A stretch of DNA of 64,000 bases from Leptobrachium leishanense (GCA_009667805.1 CM019063.1:82487877-82551876), one strand, 5' to 3'. Counted from the first letter of the stretch, positions 46,387 to 57,387 are shown. Numbers and translations are program-made. Notes: generated by a model not told the origin, from the sequence alone.

Positions 46387-47788
46387 CTAGTTGTAAAGCC
46401 TGCCCAGAGGGCAGTCTATTGTGGATATACTGCCCCTGCTCATGGATATACTGCCCCAGCTCATGGATATACTGCCCCAGCTCGTGGATACTGCCCCAGC
46501 ACGTGGATACTGCCCCCGCACGTGGATACTGCCCCCGCACGTGGATACTGCCCCAGCCTGCCCAGAGGGTCTATTGTGGGTATACTGCCCCAGCTCGTGG
46601 ATACTGCCCCAGCACGTGGATATTGCCCCAGCATGTGGATACTGCCCCAGCACATGGATATTTGCCCCAGCACATGGATATTTGCCCCAGCACATGGATT
46701 TGCCCAGCTCATGGATTTGCCCAGCTCATGGATTTGCCCCAGCTCATGGATTTGCCCAGCACATGGATTTGCCCCCAGCTCATGGATTTGCCCCAGCTCA
46801 TGGATTGCCCCCAGCTCATGGATTTGCCCAGCTCATGGATTTGCCCAGCACATGGATTTGCCCCAGCTCATGGATTTGCCCAGCACATGGATTTGCCCCC
46901 AGCTCATGGATTTGCCCAGCTCATGGATTTGCCCCAGCTCATGGATTTGCCCAGCACATGGATTTGCCCAGCACATGGATTTGCCCCAGCTCATGGATTT
47001 GCCCCAGCTCATGGAGTTGCCCAGCTCATGGATTTGCCCCCAGCTCATGGATTTGCCCAGCACATGGATTGCCCCCAGCTCATGGATTTGCCCAGCACAT
47101 GGATTTGCCCAGCTCGTGGATTTGCCCCCAGGTCGTGGATATGGTCCCCCAGCTCGTGGATATGGACCCCCCAGCTCGTGGATATGACCCCCCAGCTCGT
47201 GGATATTGACCCCCCCCACCAGCGCTCATACTTACCTGTCGAGCGGCGCCAGGGAAGTGAAGATTTCCCCGCTTCTGGTCTTTGAAGGACCCAAGCCGCG
47301 GTCACGTGACCGGGGCTTGGGTCCTTCAAAGCGGAAGCGAGGGAACTTTCCCTCCGCCGCTCGGGGGGTAGGATGCGCGCGGCAGCTGGGTAGAGGCTGC
47401 GCCTCTACCCGGCTGCCGCGCGCATCCTACCCCTGAGCGGCGGAGGGAACTTTCCCTTCGCCGCTCGGGGGACCCGTTAGATGCACACAGCAGCCGGGTA
47501 GAGGCTGCGCTCGCAGCCTCTACCCGGCTGCCGCGCGCATCCAACCCCCGAGCGGCGGAGGAAACTTTCCCTTCGCCGCTCTGGGGTTGGATGCGCGCGG
47601 CAGCCGGGTAGAGCGAGCGCAGCCTCTACCCGGCTGCTGTGTGCATGTGTAACCGCCGCGGCGAGCCGGCAGCCGGCTCGTGCCGCGGCGGTTGCATGCG
47701 CGCGCAACCAACCGCCGCTGGTTGCGCGCGCATGCGCAGTAAGGCTTTGGCGACGGACAGCCAAAGCCTTACTCTTTTATTATATAGA
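46387..47788 (-). mobile_element. Helitron 1 (non-autonomous), only in copy 1
   Basis: On the minus strand it starts TCTATATAATAAAAGAG and ends GGCTTTACAACTAG, with a CTGCCC-TCT-GGGCAG hairpin just before the CTAG end: all Helitron hallmarks. It lies between A and T with no target duplication, and copy 2 has the exact uninterrupted site. The inside holds an ~18-bp minisatellite and GC-rich inverted segments near 47260-47740. No Rep/helicase gene. Confidence 0.92.
46429..47214. repeat. ~18-bp minisatellite in Helitron 1
   Basis: Over 40 units around GGATTTGCCCCAGCTCAT, with 15-, 18- and 21-bp variants and related GGATACTGCCCCAGCACGT units on the left. All frames are nearly stop-free, which explains long open frames on both strands. 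Confidence 0.9.
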
Positions 47789-48211
47789 TATATTTCTTTT
47801 GCACAATCTTGAGAATCCTGGCCTTATTTGGCATTAGAAGGACCTTGCTGGACGTTCGGGAGATCCGGTGCTCCTTAGAAAATCACGGCCGCTGAATACA
47901 TCAAGTGTCTGATCGAGACACCACAATATGTGAGTTTATTCCTCTCTTCTTATTGAATACTAGGTGGAAAGCCTGCCCAGAGGGCACTCAGGCAGTCTAT
48001 TGTTGTTGTCGCGAGGTCAGAATTCACGTCCACATAGTTTTTTTTCAATGTCCTATCCAAGAGTATCTCTCTATATAAATACGTTTGTAACGCGTCCATC
48101 GCCATCCCATCCGCAACAGGAGGGCCGACTGAGCAGCTGTGATGGGTGCGCGCACAGCTGACAGCGCATTACAAAAGGAATTTATATATTAGAGTAGGTT
48201 CCTCTTCCCTC

Positions 48212-48377
48212 TTAGATTGTAAGCTCACGGGAACCGGACCCTCAGATTTTAAACTCGTGGGACCCCTCAGATTGTAAACTCGTGGGACCCCTTAGATTGT
48301 AAGCTCATGTGGCCCCTTAGATTGTAAGCTCATGGGGCCCCTTAGATTTTAAACTCATGTGGCCCCTTAGATTGTGT
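48212..48377. repeat. 25-bp tandem repeat in Helitron 2
   Basis: Six to seven units near TTAGATTGTAAGCTCATGTG followed by GCCCC. Also present at 63793-63958. Confidence 0.85.
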
Positions 48378-48429
48378 TGGGCTTGGGCGGGCATTTTTTT
48401 TGTAGCGTATACATTATGCGTATATTTAA

Positions 48430-49365
48430 TGGCACGTGGTATGCACGGCATGGCAGGCTGGTATTTAGGCACACTGGTATTATGAGACACTGGTATTATG
48501 AATGGCAGACTGGCATTGTGCATGGCAGACTGGTAATATGGCTGGCAGACTGGTATTGTGCATGGCAGACTGGTAATATGGCTGGCGAACTCGTAATATG
48601 TCTGGCAAACTGGTATTGTGCATGGCAGACTGGTAATATGGCTGGCAGACTGGTATTGTGCATGGCAGACTGGTATTGTGCATGGCAGACTGGTAATATG
48701 GCTGCCGAACTGGTAATATGGCTGCCGAACTGGTAATATGGCTGGCAGACTGGTAATATGGCTGGCAGACTGGTAATATGGCTGGCAGACTGGTAATATG
48801 GCTGGCAGACTGGTTTTGTGCATGGCAGACTGGTAATATGGCTGGGAACTGGTATTGTGCATGGCAGACTGGTAATGTGCATGGCAGACTGGTAATATGC
48901 ATGGCAGACTGGTATTGTGCATGGCAGACTGGTATTGTGCATGGCAGACTGGTAATATGGCTGGCGAACTGGTATTGTGCATGGCAGACTGGTATTGTGC
49001 ATGGCAGACTGGTAATATGGCTGCCGAACTGGTAATATGGCTGCCGAACTGGTAATATGGCTGGCAGACTGGTAATATGGCTGGCAGACTGGTAATATGG
49101 CTGGCAGACTGGTTTTGTGCATGGCAGACTGGTAATATGTCTGGGAACTGGTATTGTGCATGGCAGACTGGTAATGTGCATGGCAGACTGGTAATATGGC
49201 TGGCAGACTGGTAATATGGCTGGCAGACTGGTATTGTGCACGGCAGACTGGTAATATGCATGGCAGACTGGTAATATGCATGGAAGACTGGTATTGTGCA
49301 TGGCAGACTGGTAATATGGCTGGCAGACTGGTAATATGGCTGGGAACTGGTATTGTGCATAGAAT
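48430..49365. repeat. 20-bp minisatellite in Helitron 2, first block
   Basis: About 45 units alternating CATGGCAGACTGGTATTGTG and GCTGGCAGACTGGTAATATG forms. Higher-order duplication is visible, since 48640-48860 resembles 48910-49160. Continues at 49737. Confidence 0.92.
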
Positions 49366-49374
49366 TAAAATGTA

Positions 49375-49735
49375 TACGTAGGGTGATACCCCTGGCAGGT
49401 AGAGCAGAAATTAGTGTGATCTTAACTACTCACAGGTGGCTTTTACTGGGAAGACACATAACAGGTTCTTGAATTTCTCCAGGCTGGAATGATAGCCTTA
49501 AGGAAAAAAGAAGAATAATAGTGTAGACAGCCAGGCAACCATAAAACCAAAGTTTTAATTGCGCTTACAAAAAGTTAAAACAAATGAAGCATTTTGTCAC
49601 CAGATCCCATGATCCAACGTCTATAGGTGCTGCTCGACGCGTTTCGTCCCGTGGACTTCATCAGGAGGATGAAAGTTCATTCTAGTGTCCCTCTAATATG
49701 GGTATATTAGAGGGACACTAGAATGAACCCAACCC
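49375..49735. mobile_element. Insertion splitting the minisatellite, with hammerhead-like motif e
   Basis: Non-repeat sequence between two blocks of the 20-bp array. Contains a hammerhead-like motif on the minus strand and a 24-bp-arm hairpin around GTGTCCCTCTAATA at 49675-49727. Boundaries are approximate. Confidence 0.55.
49633..49667 (-). ncRNA. Hammerhead-ribozyme-like motif e
   Basis: Minus strand: CTC, CTGATGA, A, GTCC-ACG-GGAC, GAAA, CGCGTC, GAG. It has the best core of the set, with a GTC cleavage triplet. CTC/GAG gives only a short helix I. Confidence 0.62.
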
Positions 49736-49736
49736 A

Positions 49737-50350
49737 TGGTATTGTGCATGGCAGAGTGGTATTGTGCATGGCAGACTGGTAATGTGCATGGCAGACTGGT
49801 AATATGCATGGCAGACTGGTAATATGGCTGGGAACTGGTATTGTGCATGGCAGACTGGTAATATGCATGGCAGACTGGTAATATGGCTGGGAACTGGTAT
49901 TGTGCATGGCAGACTGGTAATATGCATGGCAGACTGGTATTGTGCAACGCAGACTGGTAATATGCATGGCAGACTGGTAATATGGCTGGGATACTGGTAT
50001 TGTGCATGGCAGACTGGTAATATGGCTGGCAGACTGGTATTGTGCATGGCAGACTGGTAATATGGCTGGGAACTGGTATTGTGCATGGCAGACTGGTATT
50101 GTGCAACGCAGACTGGTAATATGCATGGCAGACTGGTAATATGGCTGGGATACTGGTATTGTGCATGGCAGACTGGTAATATGGCTGGCAGACTGGTATT
50201 GTGCATGGCAGACTGGTAATATGGCTGGGAACTGGTATTGTGCATGGCAGACTGGTATTGTGCAAGGCAGACTGGTATTGTGCAAGGCAGACTGGTAATA
50301 TGGCTGGGATACTGGTATTGTGCATGGCAGACTGGTAATATGCATGGCAG
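49737..50350. repeat. 20-bp minisatellite in Helitron 2, second block
   Basis: About 30 further units, including a duplicated stretch (49930-50060 resembles 50090-50220). Confidence 0.9.
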
Positions 50351-50616
50351 GCTGGGCACGGAGGAGATGGAGGCCGGGCACGGAGGAGATGGAGGCCGGC
50401 AAGGAGGAGATATACAAAACAAATCCGATCCATTGGAGAGGCGCTGTGCTGTGCGCCTCTCCAATGGATCGGATTTGTTTTGTCCCTCTCGCACGCCGGC
50501 TGTGCGCGTGCCGCGGCCGTTGGATGTGCGCGCAGCCAACCGCCGCAGGTTGCGCGCGCATGCGCAGTAGGGTTTTGGCGACGGACACGCCAGCCCTTAC
50601 GCTTTTATAGTATAGA

Positions 50617-50760
50617 TGTGGAGACCAGATTGTTGCGCTATGATAAATTTTGCTTTTGTTTCAGGTACATATCCACATTTAAAGAAAGATAAAGGCCACG
50701 GTTGAAAGAATCGCTGACTCTGCCATATCTGTTTTCCTATCCTATTTCAAAATTTGTCTT
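50617..50760 (+). repeat. Displaced right arm of hammerhead element
   Basis: Inverted, about 90% match to 46012-46135; continues 47893-47959 once Helitron 2 is removed. Confidence 0.75.
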
Positions 50761-51225
50761 CATCCTTATCTGCTGCCTACACAAGGGAATTAGTCAGTTC
50801 TGATTACTGCAAAATGGTTAAAATCCCTAAATCTAGGGGCTACAGGAAAGTGCTTCAGACTGGCTGGTGCGGAGTTGTGCGTCACAGAAAGCTGTCCTAC
50901 CTTATTGTAGTGGGGAAGCATGGTGGCCCAGTGAGCACATGAATGAGTGCACTCAGCCTGGGGGGGCCACAGGACAAGCGTTCCCTCCACCTGCTGCTAC
51001 TAAAACCCAGGGCTAACACAACACAGCAAAGAGGTCTACCCTTCACCACAACCTTACCAACCACCAAAAATAATGCACATGACTGGCATCTAGTGTCGGC
51101 CGTCTCTGCGCATGTCAGTGTGTGTATAGGATGTGTCAGTTTGTGAGAGCTAGTGTGCGTGGGGTCAGCAACTGAGTGGGTCAGAGTTTGCGTGTAACTG
51201 TATGGGAGGAAAGTCGGTGTCTATC
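50761..51225. other. No feature recognised
   Basis: Non-coding stretch without clear repeat structure. Confidence 0.4.
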
Positions 51226-51405
51226 AGGTCTATTCGAAGAAAGGTGAAACTCAGGAGAATGACTGGAGAAGTGAAAATTCTAGGTCAAAATAGCCAAACC
51301 TGAAAAAGTCTCCCATTTATCTCACTTTCCAAATCAGCTATTTGGTCTAGATTGTTTTCTTCTCCTTCCAATTCTCCTGAGTTTCAACTTTCTTTCAATA
51401 GACCT
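51226..51405. mobile_element. Small MITE with AGGTCTATT ends
   Basis: About 40-bp imperfect inverted ends (AGGTCTATTCGAAGAAAGGT and TTGAAACTCAGGAGAATTGG-type complement) around a short centre. Confidence 0.7.
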
Positions 51406-52334
51406 GCAGGTGTCTTTTGAATTTCCGTGGAACTAAATGTCGATTCATCCATGATGGGGGTCGACTGGATTGCGAGCAGACACAGCAAAACCACTATTTA
51501 GTGCATAATACGCAAATGCACGTTAATCGATAAAGGGCTGGAATCATGAGAAAAGCAGCCGGTCTCAATGGATGTGAGCCCTGACCTTGCGCGAGAAAGC
51601 CATGCTATGACCGCCTGCACGATCTCACAGTGAAAAAGCAGTGACATTGGGCATCCCCGGTAATACACTCCACATAAAAGCACCAAGAAAAAAAATCATA
51701 ATTTAGAGTGTTAATATATTTGATTTAAGATTGATTGCTGGCTGGCATTCATGATGTTAAAACTCAGCAATCACCAGATCATTCAAATAGATTAGTAACG
51801 GTCACCAACGCATAGTATAGAAACCAGAAATCCACCAGCGGGATTATACTGTACAGTAAACGGTCAGTAAAAACAGCCAACGTGTTTAATGTAGTGTATG
51901 GCATGACATTGGTGTGACTACTAATTACTGTAAAGATGTCTGCGCATTCAGGGCAGTATTACATACTAACCGCTAAAACGGGGACGCTAACCTGCACCTG
52001 CGGGTTTCTCCTTAGCGTCCCGTTTTAGCTCCATATTACGGGGCAGGCGCTAAATCAGCAGCCTGCACCGTAATGCAGCATTAAGCCTGAAGATACACGA
52101 GGCAGAGCTAATTGCCGCGAGCATCCCCTGCATGAGGTCCATTGCGGCTTGGACTACTGGTCACATGATGTGCAGGATCTCGCCTCCCGCGAGATCCGAC
52201 AGGTCGGCAGAATGATTTGCGGCGAGAGACTGGGGACTTTTTCCCCCCAGTCTCACGCTGCTCCAGAAGAGGCGGATGGAGCCGCCATTCTCGCTGCAGG
52301 GTGAGAGGTGAGTATGTGATTTTTGGGGGGATTT
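51406..52334. other. Mostly unassigned; CpG-rich MITE-like patch at the right
   Basis: From about 51950 to 52310 the sequence is GC-rich with palindromic pieces (AACGGGACGC/GCGTCCCGTT) and may be a MITE; the rest is unrecognised. Confidence 0.4.
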
Positions 52335-52490
52335 GTAGCCAGTGATAACTGATTCCTCAGGCCTCTCTCCTCAAAGTTCTTGATTATCCGATAAATGGTT
52401 GCTTTAGGTGCAATCTTACTAGCAGCAATAGCTTTCCCTGTGAATCCCTTTTTGTGCAAAGCAATGATGACTGCACGTGTTTGTAACGGC
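52335..52490 (-). pseudogene. Tc1-type transposase N-terminal fragment
   Basis: Minus strand reads ALHKKGFTGKAIAASKIAPK and ATIYRIIKNFEERG, the helix-turn-helix of another Tc1 subfamily. Only this fragment is present. Confidence 0.7.
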
Positions 52491-52933
52491 TCAGCTACCC
52501 TGCAGGGTGTAGCTCCGTCTGCGGCGCCGAGTCTTGCTGGAGAGCTTAGCCGGGTAGCGAGCTAGCAAGGTGGGAGAGAGATTGGCAGCGGTGCCTGGAT
52601 GGTCTGGAAGTGAAGAATTCAGTGATTATGCCCTCCCAAATACTCGTCGAGACGCAGTATAGGTTGTAGGTAAATCAGAGTGTATTTAGAATGGGAACAG
52701 ACAGTGCTTATATACAAAATACAGCCATGCACATTCAGACTTCCTGCCCACCCCAACAGTTCTGATTGGTTGGTTCCAAGACCATTGCAGGCTTCTTTCA
52801 GGTCCTCTTCAGTCTTCACTTTGGTCCACTGGTTGTATGCAGATGAAGTCTTGACCCCACAGTGACCACATACAGTGATTTACATAAACCATTGTAAAGG
52901 GAATCAGATAGTGGGTGGCTGAGACAATGTGAC

Positions 52934-53291
52934 TGTCACGGTTCCCAGATCCCACCACGCAGTACTTAACACCCAACACTCCACAGAGCCCAGAAGCTAC
53001 CAACAGAGTAGCCGTGAAAGATCTCTAACTGTCTGGTCCTTAGAATTGGCCAGGTAAACTAGCTAGACAGAAAAGGTTAACAACATGGGGAGTAGTCAGC
53101 CGAGCCAGAATCAGGAATACAGAGTTCAGAATGGTCAAATGGAATAGCCGGGTCGAAATCAGAGCAGTGGCGTAGTACAAGAAAATGGTCTAGGGCAACA
53201 GAAGGCAGAATAGTCAGAAACAAGCAGAGGTCAATAACGGGTTAAATCAATATAGCAGTCAGGTACAAGGAGCTCAGGTATGGATAACCAA
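52934..53291. mobile_element. Partial LTR related to 29863-30410
   Basis: Starts TGTCACGGTTCCCAGATCCC and matches the first 357 bp of the other LTR with few changes. It then stops matching 70 bp before the assembly gap. Confidence 0.8.
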
Positions 53292-53361
53292 GGACCTGGG
53301 AAACTATAGGCAGAAAGACATAAGAGAATTAAACACTAGAGTAACATGAGTTAAAACATAA

Positions 53362-53461
53362 NNNNNNNNNNNNNNNNNNNNNNNNNNNNNNNNNNNNNNN
53401 NNNNNNNNNNNNNNNNNNNNNNNNNNNNNNNNNNNNNNNNNNNNNNNNNNNNNNNNNNNNN
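53362..53461. other. Assembly gap, exactly 100 N
   Basis: A round 100-base run of N, the usual placeholder for a join of unknown size. It cuts the unknown coding exon and separates the two copies of the duplicated block. Confidence 0.98.
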
Positions 53462-54109
53462 GGATGGTGGAAGATTGCTTTTGAGGTGTATTAGGCAATC
53501 TAAGGGCCAAAATGTTGGAAGGACTTCTAGTTAGATGACTGGAAGGACACTTTGGCGACTTGCTTAGGGACGTATGAAGTAGCATATCACAGGAATCTCT
53601 ATAAGGCCTAATGGAATATGCCCTATGAAGATTAATGGAGTCATCTTTCTGGGGACGGTCTGAATCAGTACTTTTAAAATGAGCAGTAGATACCCTCAAT
53701 ACAATTTTGGAAACATCTGTGTGAAGTAAACGAGATGGCACCTTGCAAGGACGAATGGAGTAATGTTTATATGGTCTATGAAGAGAGTCCAAACAAATGT
53801 CCTGAGGTACAATGGAATCATCTCTTAACCCAGTGGATATCTCAGTGGATATAGGAGATGGCAAATCAGGGTTATTGTACATCTTGTATGACTGTCCAGT
53901 GTCAATGCTTTCTTTACTCCATTTGACAAGATTGCATTTGACCATTATTTTCAAAAGGGCTTTCATTTTGTCGTTTTTATTGCACGCATTACCAATATCC
54001 ACAACAGCTCCATTTCCATCCGTTTCTCTATCTTCACGCTCAGTAGTTGCAATAATAGTTGGTTGTCTACTTGTAACATCCATGTGCAAAGACGGTGAAG
54101 ATTTTTTTG
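53462..54109 (-). CDS. Long coding exon of unknown function, cut by the assembly gap
   Basis: An open stretch of 648 bp begins right after a strong acceptor (polypyrimidine, AACAATTTCAG) and runs into the N gap. The first two bases complete a codon from the preceding exon; the protein then reads KKSSPSLHMDVTSRQ. Composition is polar, rich in Ser, Asp, Lys and His, and looks disordered. An internal imperfect repeat is visible: HRPYKHYSIRPCKVPSRLLH is echoed by HRAYSIRPYRDSCDMLLH, each followed by a T/S-D/L-SK stretch and preceded by DDSI. I do not recognise the family. It lies between the two ankyrin copies on the same strand and fits the phase of exon B copy 2, so it probably belongs to that gene. 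Reading through the Ns to 53304 is not supported. Confidence 0.6.
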
Positions 54110-55175
54110 CTGAAATTGTTAAAAAAAAACATTATTTAGAACCTAGTCAAAACAAAATAAAAATTCATATAAAATATTTATCTATTAGAATAATGGTAAG
54201 CGTATAGGAAACAGAAAACCTGGATTAAAGCTAGAGAGAAATGGGAGGGATCTTGTGTGCCCCATTGTAATTTAAGGCACGCTGATAAAAGAGCAACACA
54301 TATATAATCGACAAAAATAGATAAACTGGAAAACAAATTTCATTCTTTAGTGTATTATGATGTCAAAGAGTTTGGTTAGCTTTTTAAAGTGGCCAGAGTG
54401 TGTTGAGTATAACCCCCTCCTCCCCCTCCCAGATCCCCCGAACACTTTAAAATGCGGGGTGATATAGAGAGATTCTTCCACCCACCCCCTGCAGGACCAG
54501 GCAGCCGGGAGGTTTGAACTTCCCAGCTGTCGGTCACTAGTTCGGTCACTTGGGTCGTTAGCAAGTTCCAGCGTGCGGACGTCTCTTTCCTGAGAACACC
54601 CGCTAAACCGGCAGTTGCCAGGAAGAAAGCCAAAGAATAGGATCTACGCATGCACGCGCAGCACCGATCCATCGTAGTGTGCAACGCTAAGGGACTTGTG
54701 TACACCTAGAGCCTAGGTCCGTTAAGGGGCACAAATTGTGTAGAACAGCTCGGAAACGTCTGGGTTTTGAAGTCTCTGAGCTGAAGAGGAGAAGCGAGGG
54801 AGAAAAAGGTAAGTAAAAAACTGGAAAGGGGGGGGGGCTCCAAAATAATTGGACAAAGGCTGCCAGCAGTCTCTGCCCAGTTATTTAAGGGAAAAAAAGG
54901 GAACTCAATCTTTTAACAGAGTATTCCATTAAGAAGACTCTGCCAAAAGTTTAAAGAATCACAACATTTGAATGAAGGGGATGCTCTAAGCTGAAAACAT
55001 GGGGCTCAAAGCCCTGCACTTTCTAAAGCTGGCAAGACCTGACACCTGGGGGAGCACTTAGCTACACTGTCATGGTGGCATGAGGGTCCCTTTAAGCTTA
55101 ACCAATGATTTCGAAAACCAGGGATGTCCCAATCCGAACCACTAGCTCAGGACCTGACCTTTTCATTTTTTGGGG
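54110..55175. other. Intron or upstream sequence, nothing assigned
   Basis: Begins with the AG acceptor of the long exon. The 54480-54720 part is relatively CpG-rich, but no start or promoter could be supported. Confidence 0.4.
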
Positions 55176-55189
55176 GGGGTTCAGCTTTT

Positions 55190-56811
55190 TTTTTTTTTTT
55201 ATATATTAAAAGTTTTTTATTAGGAAATATAGACAGCAGGACAATCATATCCAAAAACAGCCTCGCAGGGCCAAATCATGTCATCGTAACATCAGAGAAA
55301 GGCAACAGGAAAATTAACTAGTCAGCAGTAAATATCGTATTAAAATAATAAAAGAGAAAGAGGTCAGCTGAGTAAGCGTAATAAAAGGGACGAGGGGGGA
55401 GGTAGAAGAAAAAAAAAGTGGGGGAGAAATTGGCGAACGGCCAAAACTGTGCCGACCCAGACATATTCCCGTATGACCAAGGACCACAGGGAAGCGCCAT
55501 GGTGGGGTGAAGGGCACCAGGCCAGGGCACCCGGGGGCAAACTAGACACCAGGCCTCAGTTGCACCCCGCAAGGTAGCCCTTAAATGCCAAAATAAACAA
55601 AAATGGGGGGGGGGATAAAAAAAGGGAGGGAAGGTTTGAGCACGTCAGATAGCAAGTCTACAGAAAGTCACCACCAAAAATCAAAAAGAGTCCTCTGAGA
55701 GGGGGGGGGGAATTGTCATCCAAAAAGACACCGTGTCATCAAAAAGAAAATAAACTTCTGGGTGTTAGGAAGGGGAGCACAGCACAGGAAAAAAAAAAAC
55801 AGCACTGCAAAAAAGAAAATTCTCTCAAAGGGGGCTGAATACAACAAATATGGAGGATAGTCCCGCTGAATATTGTAGAGCGAATCACTTCAGCCCGTGT
55901 CCAGGAGCGGTACGGGGGCCACAGCAGGTAGTTCTCCGCAGATCGATCCGATTCTCCCGGCCACAGTAGGCGCATAAGCGCGTTGCATCGGTGGGCACAT
56001 TCGCGCCATTTTGGAAACTGACCAGAGGGGACTGTTTGTCCCAGGTCTGGATGACAGGGCCGTTGGTACCGAATGCGCCAACACAGCTACCTCCCAGGGG
56101 ATGCAGATCCCAACCTCACCTCCAGGGGTCGTAAGTAAGGACGGGGGACAAGGGTTCCCGGGCCAGAGCCTCAGCTAGGCCGCCGTCCACAAGGTTTCTC
56201 TCCGCAGTAACGGCAACCGGGGGGGGGGGGCAGTCATCGCAACAGTTTCAATCGTCTTCGCGACCCCTGCCTCCCGACAGCCACGCAGTATTGCCATTAC
56301 CTGGCGCCAGACCCCCCTGGTGAGCGGGCCATCATCGTCCTCTCCCGCTAGCAGCAGCAAGCAGGCATCCAGGCCAGAAGCAACTCCTCGGTGGGAGGGG
56401 GAGGCCCATCCTGCCCCTGAACCTCGGGTCTCTCCGCTGTCTCCACCAACCCTTTGTCCATGGCATTCAGGAGATGGGGGTCCTCCATCTCCACAGGCAT
56501 CATCGCAGGTTTGGTCCAGGGTAAAGCAATCAGCTCAGCGAGGTCCCGGAGCGCCCCAGGTCAGGAAAGAGGCCCCAAGATGGCCGCCGTTCCACACCCA
56601 GTCACCCAGCAACAGAGGCCAGGGTCGTCTCTCGTCCGGATGGGGGGGCTAAACGGCCTCCGGACAGTGCAGATCAGATGGCCAGCTCCTCAGGCACCTT
56701 TAGTTACAAAAATTGCCGTAAATAAAGTCCTCTGGAGGCACCGAAAAGGAGAGGACATGCGGAGCTCCACTAAAACATGTCCGCTCCTCTGAACAGCCGG
56801 CCACGCCCCCC
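55190..56811 (-). mobile_element. L1-like retroelement, antisense, with target-site duplication
   Basis: Flanked by GGGGTTCAGCTTTT (55176-55189 and 56812-56825). A poly-T run (poly-A on minus) starts at the left end, and the 5' end on the minus strand reads GGGGCGTGGCCGGCTGTTCA, like L1/Tx1 5' ends. At 1.6 kb it lacks reverse transcriptase, so it is internally deleted or a non-autonomous form. Confidence 0.75.
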
Positions 56812-57387
56812 GGGGTTCAGCTTTTGAAACCATCCGATCCCTGAGTCCGAGACATGCCGGGCATCCAGACTCCCAGCTGGAATTCCACAGCATCGGCAGT
56901 GACTTGCACAGTCATAATGATCAATGTACAAAAAACTGGTAGATTCCATTATTTTTTGAAGTAAAGTGTCCAGACTGCCCTAAACCTAATATATATACAG
57001 TGGCAAGAAAAAGTATGTGAACCCTTTGGGATTACGTGGAGTTTTGCATGAATTGGTCATAAAATGTGCTCTGATCTTCATCTAAGTCACAACAATTTGA
57101 AAAACACAGTCTGCTTAAAATAATACAACACAAACATTATATGTTTTCATGTGTTTATTGAACAGAACATGTAAACATTCACAGTGCAGGGTGGAAAAAG
57201 TATCTGAACCTTTGGACTTAATAACTGGTTGACCCTCCTTTGGCAGAAATAACCTCAACCAAACGTTTCCTGTAGTTGCAGATCAGACCTGCACAACGAT
57301 CTGGAGTAATTTTGGACCACTCCTCTTCACAAAACTGTTTCAGTGTAGCAATATTCTTGGGATGTCTGGTGTGAATCGCTCTCTTAA

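Larger units (their letters stand above)
40690..48419. repeat. Segmental duplication, copy 1
   Basis: Matches 57152-64000 at about 99% or better by eye (offset 16981, then 15581 after the Helitron). Large differences: copy 1 lacks 519 bp inside the TTAA element and has an extra 1402-bp Helitron. The match reaches the window end, so its right limit is unknown. Confidence 0.92.
47960..50616 (-). mobile_element. Helitron 2 (non-autonomous), copy 1
   Basis: Minus strand: starts TCTATACTATAAAAGCG, ends GGCTTTCCACCTAG with a TGCCC-TCT-GGGCA hairpin. It sits between A and T in the right arm of the hammerhead element. Contains 25-bp and 20-bp arrays and a secondary insertion (49375-49735). Confidence 0.88.

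Noticed and set aside
46342..47285. Open frames of 260-290 codons in the 46.4-47.3 kb array
   Set aside because: Translation of the ~18-bp Helitron minisatellite in three frames; no start context, splice sites or domain.
47340..47740. CpG island or promoter
   Set aside because: GC-rich inverted repeats inside Helitron 1 absent from copy 2; structure of the element rather than a host promoter.
48430..50350. CRISPR-like array (regular 20-bp repeats)
   Set aside because: Units are contiguous and mutually similar with no unique spacers, in a vertebrate genome inside a Helitron.
48317..50588. Several long open frames (240-350 codons) on both strands
   Set aside because: They run through the 20-bp minisatellite, whose unit lacks stops in every frame; the products are pure repeat peptides of the QSAMHNTSLP type.
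53304..53461. Coding sequence continuing through the N run to 53304
   Set aside because: The length and content of the gap are unknown, and the sequence beyond it reads as non-coding flank of an LTR.
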